A stretch of DNA of 64,000 bases from the NCBI GenBank assembly GCA_019694685.1, contig JAIBBM010000002.1:109685-173684 (forward strand), given 5' to 3'. Positions within the stretch are counted from its first letter, which is position 1; each line of letters begins with the position of its first letter. This document shows, piece by piece, positions 9,552 through 18,194 of this stretch. Position numbers and translations under genes: made by a program. The notes beneath the pieces were generated by a model. The model was not told where the DNA came from, searched no databases, and saw nothing but the letters and a program-made list of their open reading frames with translations. Source of the stretch: Leptospirales bacterium (GTDB taxonomy: Bacteria; Spirochaetota; Leptospiria; Leptospirales; Leptonemataceae).

Positions 9552-9627
9552 CCCCCCCGAACAGTGTTTTGCGAACACTGCCCGGAGTTTAGGGTTCAAG
9601 GGTTGTCTGGCAACCCAAAAACGGGTT
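9552..9627 (-). promoter_or_regulatory. Leader with G7 tract and overlapping inverted repeats before the large lipoprotein
   Basis: On the minus strand the ATG at 9549 is preceded by a run of seven G (9552-9558) in Shine-Dalgarno position. Three bases further upstream is a hairpin with 7-bp arms, CAGTGTT/AACACTG (9562-9580). Beyond it, CAACCC (9611-9616) can pair with GGGTTG (9600-9605) or partly with GGGTT (9623-9627). The last pair could also end transcription of the MBL gene, but there is no T-run. Confidence 0.5.
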
Positions 9628-10590
9628 CTATTGAAAGCCTTCGGCGACGATTCCTCTAGCGATATAATCTTTGATTTGTTCTAAATCGTGCGCCACTACC
9701 ACGTGGACCTTGTTTTCGGGATCCGCGGTCAGATTATGAAGAAATCGGATTTGCGCGGCCACTTTCGCACGATCTTCTTTTAAGAAACCGGCTGCATTCA
9801 TCAAGTATGGCTTCCCCTTGAGCTTTTCCAGATTCTCCATGGACCATACAATATCGCCCACGAATAGATACTCTTCCCCGTTCTTGAGAGCGACATAAAT
9901 CATCTGGCTACCCGCGCTGTGTCCTGCGGCGCGAATGAGCACGATGCCAGGTGCAGGAGAAAAATAAGGATCATACTCAAGAGGCTTCACGGAAGAAATC
10001 GCACGAATGTTATCCTCTGTGAAATAACTCTTATCTCTGTATGGATCGTCAATTTGCTCTTTGGTAAGAAGTAGACGATCTTTGATCTTGTCCATTGCCT
10101 CAGTCTTGCCAATGCCACCCATATGATCCGGATGCTCATGCGTTAGAATGATCCGCTCAGCTTTTGTCATAGCTGTTTGCATTGCCGCATAACGGTCCGC
10201 AAAAAAAGGCATCCCTTTGGACATCTTCTCAACTCCAGCCGCGTCCATGGCAGTATCAATGATCACCGTTTTCTTATCCGCGAATACAGCCTGAAAAGAA
10301 TCGAAGACCATTGGTTTCTTTTTGAAGAGTCCTTCTCCAGCGATGACTGCAGATTTTGGAAACGCGCCTTCCGCGATGATGAGTACGTGGAGGCTCTGAG
10401 GCAATTCTCCTCTCGAAGCCCTTGCCAGAGCTCGAACCAGTTTCAAATTCACGGCCTCGGGCGATGTCTCTGGAACAGGTGAGCGATCCAGTAAGATGAA
10501 CTTTAGAATGAGTAAAGCCGCAATTGCAATGGCTGCAATCGTGCCGTATTTCTTTGCGCGAATCATAGGGCAAATACGCGGGCGTGCCAT
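9628..10590 (-). CDS. Membrane-anchored metallo-beta-lactamase-fold hydrolase
   Basis: 320 aa. ATG at 10590 with GGAAAG four bases upstream. One N-terminal hydrophobic helix (residues about 16-33) serves as signal anchor. The zinc motif THEHPDHMGG (HxHxDH) is at about residue 150; later metal ligands are probably in RAAGHSAGSQ and FVGDIVW, with a terminal VVVAHD block. The family includes lactonases, glyoxalases and sulfatases; the substrate is not readable. The fold probably faces the periplasm. The gene follows the 10625-11323 gene on the same strand by 34 bp. Confidence 0.8.
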   Translation of the reverse strand: MARPRICPMIRAKKYGTIAAIAIAALLILKFILLDRSPVPETSPEAVNLKLVRALARASRGELPQSLHVLIIAEGAFPKSAVIAGEGLFKKKPMVFDSFQAVFADKKTVIIDTAMDAAGVEKMSKGMPFFADRYAAMQTAMTKAERIILTHEHPDHMGGIGKTEAMDKIKDRLLLTKEQIDDPYRDKSYFTEDNIRAISSVKPLEYDPYFSPAPGIVLIRAAGHSAGSQMIYVALKNGEEYLFVGDIVWSMENLEKLKGKPYLMNAAGFLKEDRAKVAAQIRFLHNLTADPENKVHVVVAHDLEQIKDYIARGIVAEGFQ

Positions 10591-10624
10591 TTACTTTCCA
10601 GCATTTCTCCGGAGTCCGTGTAAA

Positions 10625-11323
10625 TCATTCACAGCAAACGCATCGTTCGGCGAAAGAATCCACTGTCTTCGAGAGGTCAGGCGTGAAAATGATAGTCTGC
10701 AAATAAGGTTCTTTACCCTTGCATTGCATGGGAGCGCGACTGGTCATACGAGGGGAAAGCCAGGCATTTGCTTTGACCGTCAGTCCTTTTGAGTTCAGAT
10801 CCATTTCCAGGACTTCGACTGAGTTGCTATTCCCATCTTCCTTAACAGAAGTCAAATAGGCCGCAGATTCCACGTCGCCTGACTGTGCTTTGATTTTCAG
10901 AATGATGGCTGCCCTGGGAGATCCTTTTCCTGAATCCCGCATCCATCCTTTCCTGGCAAACCGGCGAAAGTCTTGATCTGCTTTCCCTGGAGGTCCTACA
11001 AGAGATGCGACAGCGTACAAATCCTCACCGGCCAGAAGCAAGCCGTAGATCCGCCCTTCTGCTTGAGTCGTTTCGTAATCAGTTCTACAATAGGTACGTT
11101 TGCCGGAATCAAACCGAATCAAGACTGGATCCTGATTGAGTCCTGCAACCTGACGATAGCCGAATGCAAAAACGGTGTTTGCGTTTTCGAGCAGAGGCAC
11201 CTTACGTTTTCTGAGCTCTGCCAGAGAATCGCTGCAAGCCAGGCGGGCCGTTCCGCGCACAGACTGCGAATACAGATCTGCAGCCGTGGGTAAAACGCAT
11301 AAACAGAATATGAGAATTCGCAT
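10625..11323 (-). CDS. Secreted protein of unknown function
   Basis: 232 aa from ATG 11323 (an in-frame ATG three codons upstream is also possible). A short signal sequence (MRILIFCLCVLPTAADLYS) is followed by a soluble domain with no family I recognise. It has six cysteines after the signal, including a terminal ERCVCCE. Segments such as NTVFAFGYRQVAG and GRIYGLLLAGEDLYAVAS read like beta strands of a propeller-like or lipocalin-like domain, but this is a weak impression. Confidence 0.55.
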   Translation of the reverse strand: MRILIFCLCVLPTAADLYSQSVRGTARLACSDSLAELRKRKVPLLENANTVFAFGYRQVAGLNQDPVLIRFDSGKRTYCRTDYETTQAEGRIYGLLLAGEDLYAVASLVGPPGKADQDFRRFARKGWMRDSGKGSPRAAIILKIKAQSGDVESAAYLTSVKEDGNSNSVEVLEMDLNSKGLTVKANAWLSPRMTSRAPMQCKGKEPYLQTIIFTPDLSKTVDSFAERCVCCE

Positions 11324-11376
11324 AGTATCCATTCGTCATCCGATCTAAACTGAGAGCACGAACGGTCAAGCCCTCC

Positions 11377-12186
11377 ATGAATGCAAGGCCACTAGCATCT
11401 GTTCTTATGTGCCACGCGCCCGTCGCCATCCCTGAAATCGCCGGGAAAAATCGCGACGCAGCGCAGAAGACTACATCCGCCATGAAAGCGGCAGCGTCCT
11501 TCATCACAACAAGATCGCCTGACGTAGTTGTGATCGCTTCCCCTCACACACCCAGACTGAAAGAGGAATTTGTAATCCTGAAAGGGGACAGACTTACCGG
11601 CGACTTTGCAGATTTCGAATTTTCAGACATCTCGGTTTCTGTGCCTTCCGATCAGGATGCAGTTTCCCGGCTGATCGCGGAAGCAAACAAGAGTGGAATC
11701 CCGGTGAGCGTACGTTATGCGGCATCTCTCGATCAGGGAGCGCTGGTTCCTCTTTATTTCATGAAGAAGGCAGGCTGGACGGGAAAGACGATTGTCATTG
11801 GTTTTCCGGGAAGGATGCCTCTGCGCCAATTTGAATCCCTGGGTCGAGTGATTCGCACCGTTGCACAGACGCGGCAAGAAACGTGGGCCTTCATTGCATC
11901 CGGTGATATGAGCCACAGACTTGCGCCAGGATCCCCCGCAGGCTATGACCAGAAGGCACACAACTTCGATGATTCCATTGTTCTAGCGTTAAGAGAAGGA
12001 AGGCTGGCAGACGCACTGGACGTAGATCCGGAGTTGCGCAAACTTGCATCAGAAGATGTGGTCGAGTCATTGGCGATTGCTTACGGAACATCAGGCGGAA
12101 TGCGAGGAGGAAGAGTGTTGTCCTACGAAAGTCCTTTTGGCGTAGGCTACCTCGTTGCTATTTTGTGTGACCCTGATTCGGAATGA
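11377..12186 (+). CDS. LigB-like class III extradiol dioxygenase / AmmeMemoRadiSam B-type protein
   Basis: 269 aa. Family blocks: LMCHAPVAIPEIAG near the N-terminus (early His), VVVIASPHTPR (about 49), then FIASGDMSHRL (about 172, the conserved His following SGD) and ALAIAYGTSGGM near the end. It corresponds to the LigB superfamily proteins often found beside AMMECR1 and radical-SAM genes; neither partner is in the window. The substrate is unknown. It is divergent from the 10625-11323 gene and lies 57 bp upstream of the ClC gene on the same strand. Confidence 0.7.
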   Translation: MNARPLASVLMCHAPVAIPEIAGKNRDAAQKTTSAMKAAASFITTRSPDVVVIASPHTPRLKEEFVILKGDRLTGDFADFEFSDISVSVPSDQDAVSRLIAEANKSGIPVSVRYAASLDQGALVPLYFMKKAGWTGKTIVIGFPGRMPLRQFESLGRVIRTVAQTRQETWAFIASGDMSHRLAPGSPAGYDQKAHNFDDSIVLALREGRLADALDVDPELRKLASEDVVESLAIAYGTSGGMRGGRVLSYESPFGVGYLVAILCDPDSE

Positions 12187-12243
12187 CGATTTTGCGCAAA
12201 GACATTTCATTTGCGTTTTTTCAGCCGCTCGCTGACGTAGGCT

Positions 12244-13965
12244 GTGGTTGCACGCCTCATCCCGTCCTTTATCAGAACTTCAGGCGCTCTCTACCTCATC
12301 TGCCTTTTGATTGGAGTCTTGACGGGACTAGGATCTCTGATTTTCGCCACTCTTCTGGAAAAGGGGGAAGGAATCCTCCTTCATTCTCTGGTTCAATTCC
12401 AGCACGAGCGTCCATTCGATTTCAGTACGCTCCTGGACATTCGAATTCTGGGGCTCCTTCTGGCAGGTGCGCTCGTCAACGGAATCATCATTCGCTTCTT
12501 CGCAGGAGAAGTGCGCGGGAGCGGGATTGACTTCATCATTGATCGTTTTCACAATCATGAAGGAAGAATGCGCGGGCGAGTGGCCACCTACAAGTCCATT
12601 GCGACGATTGCATCACTGAGCACGGGTGCTAGCGCAGGTAAAGAAGGACCGGCGGCTCAAATTGGCGCAGGCATTGGATCGCTCGTTGCAAATCGAATTC
12701 AAATAGGGCCGCGGGCTCGCCGAACGATGTTGTTAGCTGGAGCTGCGGGAGGTCTGGGAGCTGTGTTTCACGCTCCGCTCGCCGGAGCACTCACTGCAGT
12801 TGAAATGCTCTACCGCGAAGACGTCGAATCCGATTCACTGGTTCCGTGCATTATTTCTTCCGTAAGCGCCTATCTGGTCTACACGATGATTCGAGGCACT
12901 GGCCCCATATACCCTTCGACAGATCTGAGCTTTCGCGCCCTCGATTTGCCCTTCTTTGCGATACTGGGACTGCTGTGTTTTGTTTGTGGATTTGTTTTTG
13001 TTCGCACGTATGAATTCATTTCGCATTCGTTTACGAGGTCTCGCATTCCGCTGCTCCTCCAACCGATCCTGGGCGCCATTCTTGTTTTCGCGGTTGCTGC
13101 GGGCTTTCCTCAAGTGCTTGGCAGCGGAGCAGAAACGTTGCGCGGACTCCTGGCCCAGCCGTCATTTCCCGCAACGTTCACTTTGTGCGCGTGGTTTCTA
13201 ATGCTTGGATTTGCGAAGATGATCGCAAGCAGTCTCACTGTTGGATCGGGCAACTCGGGTGGATTATTTGGGCCTTCTCTTCTCATGGGCGCCTATCTTG
13301 GCCTTGCGGTTGGAACTGCCGCGCATTTGTTTCTTCCTGGGCAAACCGCAAGCCTCCATTCGTATGCTCTGGTGGGGATGGGCGCATTCTACTCTGGAAT
13401 TGCAAGTGCACCCATTGCGGGGATGTTAATGGTATGCGAAATGACAGGCAGCTACCGACTCCTCCCTGGATTGATTCTTGTCACCACGCTCGCACTCGTT
13501 CTTTCGCAGAAGTGGAGCATTTACAAAAGCCAGCTCCACAATCGCTTTCAATCCCCTGCTCATGACTGGGATATCAAGATGGATTTCCTGGAACGGGCGC
13601 GACTTGGCGAAAGCAAGATTGAAATTCGGCGGCACGCGATGGTAAAAGTTGACGCGACTCTGGCCACTCTTCGCAAGCTTGCCGCTCGAGTGCACGCGTC
13701 CGATTTCGTTGTTTTCGACAAAGAGCACTATTCAGGAATGATTTCGCTTAAACAATATCAGGGCAGACAGAACTCAAGAATCCGACCAGATCTTACAGTG
13801 CCTGCTGTTTCTCCACGCGATACTCTGGCAAGAGCACTCCGCATCATGTCTGACCGCGAGCTCGACAAGGTAGCGGTGGTAGATGAAGGAAGAATTCTCG
13901 GCTATGTGCGACAGAGAGATGTAGTCGGGTTCTACTTCAGCTCTGTCAGGGGCGGCACTTCCTGA
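12244..13965 (+). CDS. ClC-family chloride channel/antiporter with C-terminal CBS domain
   Basis: 573 aa from a GTG start. The ClC selectivity segments are present: GSGID (Ser of the first motif; the usual Pro is Asp), AGKEGPAAQIGAG with the gating glutamate at residue 134, and GGLFGPSLLMG. The position of the inner proton glutamate of ClC-ec1 appears to be Met (AVEMLYRE), which in other members goes with channel-like or weakly coupled behaviour. About ten hydrophobic segments are followed by a cytoplasmic tail with CBS-type sequence (TVPAVSPRDTLARALRIM). The 3' end overlaps the convergent monooxygenase gene by 20 bp. Confidence 0.9.
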   Translation: MVARLIPSFIRTSGALYLICLLIGVLTGLGSLIFATLLEKGEGILLHSLVQFQHERPFDFSTLLDIRILGLLLAGALVNGIIIRFFAGEVRGSGIDFIIDRFHNHEGRMRGRVATYKSIATIASLSTGASAGKEGPAAQIGAGIGSLVANRIQIGPRARRTMLLAGAAGGLGAVFHAPLAGALTAVEMLYREDVESDSLVPCIISSVSAYLVYTMIRGTGPIYPSTDLSFRALDLPFFAILGLLCFVCGFVFVRTYEFISHSFTRSRIPLLLQPILGAILVFAVAAGFPQVLGSGAETLRGLLAQPSFPATFTLCAWFLMLGFAKMIASSLTVGSGNSGGLFGPSLLMGAYLGLAVGTAAHLFLPGQTASLHSYALVGMGAFYSGIASAPIAGMLMVCEMTGSYRLLPGLILVTTLALVLSQKWSIYKSQLHNRFQSPAHDWDIKMDFLERARLGESKIEIRRHAMVKVDATLATLRKLAARVHASDFVVFDKEHYSGMISLKQYQGRQNSRIRPDLTVPAVSPRDTLARALRIMSDRELDKVAVVDEGRILGYVRQRDVVGFYFSSVRGGTS

Positions 13966-15235
13966 TTTCAGTCAGGAGTTCTCTGCGAAATCTGGGATAG
14001 TCCACCTCCGTTGAATGACGCGGGGACCGGACAAATTTATAGTGAGGCTTCTTGATTTCTTTATCAATCGCCTTACCAATGTTAGATGGTCTTTCGTATT
14101 TACCAAGGATTTCCTGACACGCGAGCTTTGCCTGAAAATCTACGAGAGGCCAGATACACCCCAATGGCTGGAACAATCCAATGAAATACAGGTTATGATA
14201 GTGTGGATGAAACATTTTGCGCCATAGCCCCACTTCCGTTTTTCCGGAAAGGTCCACGATCGATTTGTCAAGAAATGGAAACACAATGTTGTAGCCGGTG
14301 GCCGCAATGATTACATCAAAATCAGCACTTGAATCATCTGCGAATGTAACACGCGAACCTTTGACGCTCTTGATTCCTGGCTTTGGAGATATTTCACCGT
14401 GACGAATGAAGTAGTAGAGTTCGGAATTGAGAGTAGGATGTCCTTCTAGAATGTCGTATGACGGTTCAGGAAGGCCGTATCGCGAATTGGAGCCCTGTAG
14501 AAGCAAGATGGTCCAGCGGAGTAAAGGCTGACGAATGAATCCGGGAAGCCACAGACTCCGGTGGTAGAGGACGTCATTGGGCACTCCGAAGACGAACTTG
14601 GGCAAAAACCAGTGACCATGACGCATAGATATAGTTGTATGTGCGGCTACCCGCGAGCACTCCACAGCCACGTCCGCTGCTGAATTCCCACCTCCCATTA
14701 CGAGCACTCGCTTGCCCGCAAAAGGACGCGCGTGTTTGAAATCGTGAGAATGCATAAAACGACCGGAGAATTTTCCGGGCAGAGCAGGCATGGACGGATC
14801 CCAGTGATGGCCGTTGGCCACCATGAGGGCATCGAATGTTTCTGTTTTCTTTCCGCGCGGACCTTTTGACGTTATGCGCCATTGATCTCCCTCCGGGATC
14901 GCTGAAAGTACTTCCGTGCGAAAGCGTATCTTGCCATGAACACCAAAGTGAGTGGCATAGGATTCAAAGTAACGTCTGAGCTCTTTGTGTGAAGGATAGT
15001 CTGCGGTCCCCTCCGGAAACGGAAAATCTTCGTACGCGGAATGGTACTTTGAACTAATGATGTGGGTGCTTTCGTAAACGCTCGAATGCCCGGCTCCTTC
15101 GCGAAATACCCAGTTACCGCCTACCTCACCGCTCTTCTCGAAGACTACCAGGCCATCTCCCAGGCCTGCCTGAATTGCATTCCTGGCCGCCGCAAGACCG
15201 GAAGGACCGGCACCAATTACACAAACGCGTTTCAT
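13946..15235 (-). CDS. Flavin-containing monooxygenase (FMO-type)
   Basis: 429 aa. The FAD Rossmann motif GAGPSGLAAARNA is at residue ~8. The FMO signature FSGRFMHSHDFK (FxGxxxHxxxF) is at about 157. The NADPH motif VMGGGNSAADVAVE follows. ATGYN near 315 is the usual downstream ATG motif. It is a soluble cytoplasmic enzyme oxidising soft nucleophiles (N or S) or acting as a Baeyer-Villiger enzyme; the substrate is unknown. Its 3' end overlaps the ClC gene by 20 bp on the opposite strand. Confidence 0.9.
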   Translation of the reverse strand: MKRVCVIGAGPSGLAAARNAIQAGLGDGLVVFEKSGEVGGNWVFREGAGHSSVYESTHIISSKYHSAYEDFPFPEGTADYPSHKELRRYFESYATHFGVHGKIRFRTEVLSAIPEGDQWRITSKGPRGKKTETFDALMVANGHHWDPSMPALPGKFSGRFMHSHDFKHARPFAGKRVLVMGGGNSAADVAVECSRVAAHTTISMRHGHWFLPKFVFGVPNDVLYHRSLWLPGFIRQPLLRWTILLLQGSNSRYGLPEPSYDILEGHPTLNSELYYFIRHGEISPKPGIKSVKGSRVTFADDSSADFDVIIAATGYNIVFPFLDKSIVDLSGKTEVGLWRKMFHPHYHNLYFIGLFQPLGCIWPLVDFQAKLACQEILGKYERPSNIGKAIDKEIKKPHYKFVRSPRHSTEVDYPRFRRELLTEIRKCRP

Positions 15236-15241
15236 AGGCCA

Positions 15242-15301
15242 GCTCTAGCAAGAGCCGGGTGTATGTCAATTCTGCCGCGACAACAGAAGTGGACGCGGCA
15301 G
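15242..15301 (-). terminator. Two hairpins between protease and monooxygenase genes
   Basis: CTGCCGCG (15272-15279) pairs with CGCGGCAG (15294-15301), perfect 8-bp arms just after the protease stop. A second hairpin, GCTCT/AGAGC with an AGCA loop, sits at 15242-15255. Neither has a T-run, so termination could be Rho-dependent, or the stems may protect the 3' end of the protease mRNA. Confidence 0.4.
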
Positions 15302-15305
15302 GCAA

Positions 15306-17699
15306 TCACCGTTCGAGTACAACGACCTCTTCGACACCCGGAGAATGAATGTGTACTTCTAGAAGTCCGAAAGGCATCAGGCGCAGCTCTGCTGTCTGAG
15401 ATGTAGCCGCGCTGGCGCCCTCTGCGTACGGAGCAGAAAATGAAATAGCGCTTCCTTTTTCGATTTGAAACGAACCCGATAGCATGCCCCCGGAATTGCG
15501 AATCTCCGCAGTGACGTTAGTCGGCATTGCTCCCGAGGCCATGAACGTGCCCTTCCATTTTCCAGTAAATCGCTCAATACCAGCTTCCGTGCCCCTACCG
15601 CGAGGCGCAGGGCGAATCTCATCCGCAAACACAGGCTCAGATGGAGAATCCAGCGATTCTCCTGCAGGAGACCTGGCTCGCACGGTATAGAAGGATAGCC
15701 CGGTTTCTGCATAGGGACCATTGTATGCGTTTTCTGAAACGGTTGCGACAAGAGACGGCTGAGACCCTCTGCGCGAACGATAGACGGCATAGGACTTAGC
15801 TCCGCGAACCGGCTGCCATGACAGAGTAACCTTGCCATTGGCCACAGCAACCTTGACATCCGCAGGTGCAGGTGGCCCATCTCTTCGCCCCGCGCCTGGA
15901 TTCCCCTTGCTCATGGCGGGGAAGCTCATGTCGCTGGTTCCCGCACGGTTCTTTGCGGCGACGCAGTAAAGGAAATCCTCCGCGCTACGTGTCGAATCTT
16001 TGTCCACATACTGTGTGTCAGATACGGACGCAGGCCTGGTCCACTTTCCGGTGCGATGCGAATAGCGAATAACGTTATAAGATTCCGCCCCTGGAACTGC
16101 ATCCCAGGAAATCACCATGATACCTTCATTGTTTGCTACAGCACGGACATTGGAAGGAACAGAAGGGACAGTCACTTCGCCTGCGATCTTCAATTGCACG
16201 GCATCGCTCCAGGGACCCTCGGTCGATCCGATGGCTCGCACACTGTAGGAAACCGTAGCATCTGGAGCCACTGCAGAATCAGTGATCTGCGGTTCCATTG
16301 GCCTTTGAATTGTTTTCCATTTACGCGAAAGAGAGTCATACCTGGACACTTCGTAAGAAGACGCCCCTGGAGTGGGAGTCCAAGAAAGCCTCACTGCCGG
16401 ATTTCTGCCGATCGAAATTGCGTCCGCCATCAGACCGGTTACCTTTTGCGGATTGCCTGAAGGATTCATAGCTGCGTATCCCTCAGCAATCGGCGATCGA
16501 GCAGGATCAGAGAAAACCTTCGCATCCCTGACCGCCGAAACGCGATACCGATAGGCGACATTCATTTTGACTGCTCTATCCGTGAATGAATGCGAGCCGG
16601 AATTGCCAATCTCTTCAAAAGAAGCTCCTGGCTCTGCCCGATAAATTGTGAACGCCCTTGCATCGCGAACTGCGGCCCAGTAGACGACCACGCGATCAGA
16701 ATACGCACCCTGTGTTGCAGTTACACTCACTGGAAGAGAAATCTGATTGGCGGGAAGCGGTTCGGGTTCAAGGTCCACAGGTGTGATCGCATAACCGCCT
16801 GAAGTTAATGCCAGCCATCTTTTGTAGGAGATCCACCCAAAACCACCCTGCCCCCAGTGCTTGCTCCATGAGTTCATGATTTTGAAGGCACCGCGATCTC
16901 CTTTCGGAGAAACTTTGTCATCGTCATAACCAACAATGACCATCGCGTGACCGCCGAGGATCCTTCCCTCCGCTGAATCGTACACTTTGTCCGAGACATT
17001 GTAAAAATTCTGATATACTGTCATGGCGAAAGGTATGGGCCTGCCTGCGGCGATCTCTGCCTTGTAGCCATCCACGGAATGCCGAGCGAGAAACGCATAG
17101 CTTCCGATCCTAAAACGCGAAGCCGCTTTTCTCTGAGCTGCATTCGGTTTGGTTCGATAGTCTCTATCCGAATATGGCATCGCACTCCAGGGTGCCACGC
17201 CCTGCTCCATCACCAGCTGCAAGGATTCTGGAATCGTGCTGCCCTGATCCCTTCCGCCATTCACTTGATTGTAAATGTACGCAGGCGAAAATATATGCTC
17301 ACCCCTGCCGCCTGTAACGGGCGCATCATAACCCCAGTTGCGCGCGGCCTGTTCAAAGAAAGAACGAGTAGCGTAAGCTGTGGCCCAGGAAACGCAGCTT
17401 CCCTGTCTGCCCTGGCTCGACGGCGGCGGCATGCGCGAGGAAATGTCCGCAGAAGACGGCAGCCCACGTGGAATCCCGCGATATACTGGAATCGCCCGCA
17501 TGGTTTCCAGGTCCGGTTGCGCCACACCACATGCATAGAGCGGCGGGCCGCACGTTTCCGGCTGCACAGAAGAAGGATCGAACTTTTCTTCCGCCCTGAC
17601 AGCAAAAACAGAAATGGCAAACAGAAACAGGACGGCCAGATTGCGAATCTGCGGCGACCTGAGGTAGATTCGATCTTGCTCCATCTTCATGCGGAACAT
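15306..17699 (-). CDS. Exported papain-like (C1A) cysteine protease with fibronectin type III repeats
   Basis: 797 aa. The signal sequence is around residues 20-36 (LAVLFLFAISVFAVRA). The catalytic Cys is residue 102 in RQGSCVSWATAY; the oxyanion Gln lies just before it. Catalytic His is in GGHAMVIVGYDDD and catalytic Asn in IMNSWSKHWGQGGFGW. The C-terminal two thirds has about four fibronectin type III-like modules (VTLSWQPVRGAKSYAVYR, VISWDAVPGAESYNVIR and similar) and a short terminal beta domain. No typical inhibitory pro-region is evident, since the catalytic domain starts soon after the signal. Probable role: surface or secreted protease. Confidence 0.85.
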   Translation of the reverse strand: MFRMKMEQDRIYLRSPQIRNLAVLFLFAISVFAVRAEEKFDPSSVQPETCGPPLYACGVAQPDLETMRAIPVYRGIPRGLPSSADISSRMPPPSSQGRQGSCVSWATAYATRSFFEQAARNWGYDAPVTGGRGEHIFSPAYIYNQVNGGRDQGSTIPESLQLVMEQGVAPWSAMPYSDRDYRTKPNAAQRKAASRFRIGSYAFLARHSVDGYKAEIAAGRPIPFAMTVYQNFYNVSDKVYDSAEGRILGGHAMVIVGYDDDKVSPKGDRGAFKIMNSWSKHWGQGGFGWISYKRWLALTSGGYAITPVDLEPEPLPANQISLPVSVTATQGAYSDRVVVYWAAVRDARAFTIYRAEPGASFEEIGNSGSHSFTDRAVKMNVAYRYRVSAVRDAKVFSDPARSPIAEGYAAMNPSGNPQKVTGLMADAISIGRNPAVRLSWTPTPGASSYEVSRYDSLSRKWKTIQRPMEPQITDSAVAPDATVSYSVRAIGSTEGPWSDAVQLKIAGEVTVPSVPSNVRAVANNEGIMVISWDAVPGAESYNVIRYSHRTGKWTRPASVSDTQYVDKDSTRSAEDFLYCVAAKNRAGTSDMSFPAMSKGNPGAGRRDGPPAPADVKVAVANGKVTLSWQPVRGAKSYAVYRSRRGSQPSLVATVSENAYNGPYAETGLSFYTVRARSPAGESLDSPSEPVFADEIRPAPRGRGTEAGIERFTGKWKGTFMASGAMPTNVTAEIRNSGGMLSGSFQIEKGSAISFSAPYAEGASAATSQTAELRLMPFGLLEVHIHSPGVEEVVVLER

Positions 17700-17809
17700 G
17701 TAAACTCCGACGCATGAAATCTCCGCAAGAAGAAAAGGGTTGTTTCAGCCAATTCTGATCGGCCACCTCTGCACCGTTATTCGCCCGTAAACGGTACAGA
17801 ATTTTTTTC

Positions 17810-17843
17810 TTGCCGGGTATTCCACTGATCGTATAATTACGAT
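17810..17843 (+). promoter_or_regulatory. Promoter and operator of the ars operon
   Basis: TTGCCG (17810-17815), a 16-bp spacer and a perfect TATAAT (17832-17837) form a sigma-70-type promoter. The -10 lies inside a perfect inverted repeat ATCGTA-TAAT-TACGAT (17828-17843), as expected for ArsR/SmtB repressor sites. The arsR ATG starts at 17846, only 8 bases after the -10 box, with no Shine-Dalgarno, so the predicted transcript starts at or within two bases of the start codon. Confidence 0.8.
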
Positions 17844-17845
17844 AT

Positions 17846-18178
17846 ATGATAACAAAAGCGGCTGAGTTCCCGGCTACATTGAACGAGCTTGCGGATTTCG
17901 CAAAAGCACTATCACATCCGGCCAGAACACAGATACTGAAAACCGTTGCAAAACGTGGAGAATGCGTCTGCGGCGAAATCGTGGATGTAATGCCTCTAGC
18001 TCAGTCCACGGTATCCCAGCATCTCAAGGACCTGAAGGGAATTGGCCTCATAAAAGGCGAAACGGAGGGCAAGACGTCGTGCTACTGCATTGATTGGAAG
18101 GCCATGAAACGATTCAAGTCCCTCGCCTCGCAATTCTTCGAAGAAATGGAAAAGTTCGAAAAATCAAACTGCTGCTAA
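17846..18178 (+). CDS. arsR: ArsR-family arsenite-responsive repressor
   Basis: 110 aa winged-helix protein. AKALSHPARTQIL starts the family domain. The metalloid-binding ECVCGE motif (residues ~32-37) replaces the classical ELCVCD box. The recognition helix is STVSQHLKDLKGIGLI. The wing has TEGKTSCYCID and the C-terminus ends in a CC pair, giving extra thiols that could join As(III) binding, as in ArsR variants with C-terminal cysteines. It heads a four-gene operon, and an operator palindrome overlaps the -10 box immediately upstream, consistent with autoregulation. Confidence 0.92.
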   Translation: MITKAAEFPATLNELADFAKALSHPARTQILKTVAKRGECVCGEIVDVMPLAQSTVSQHLKDLKGIGLIKGETEGKTSCYCIDWKAMKRFKSLASQFFEEMEKFEKSNCC

Positions 18179-18194
18179 TGAAAGGAGAAGCAAA

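Noticed and set aside
17773..17795. ACCGTT/AACGGT hairpin followed by T7, possible terminator
   Set aside because: No plus-strand gene ends upstream; it lies between the divergent protease and arsR genes, so a termination role is unlikely.
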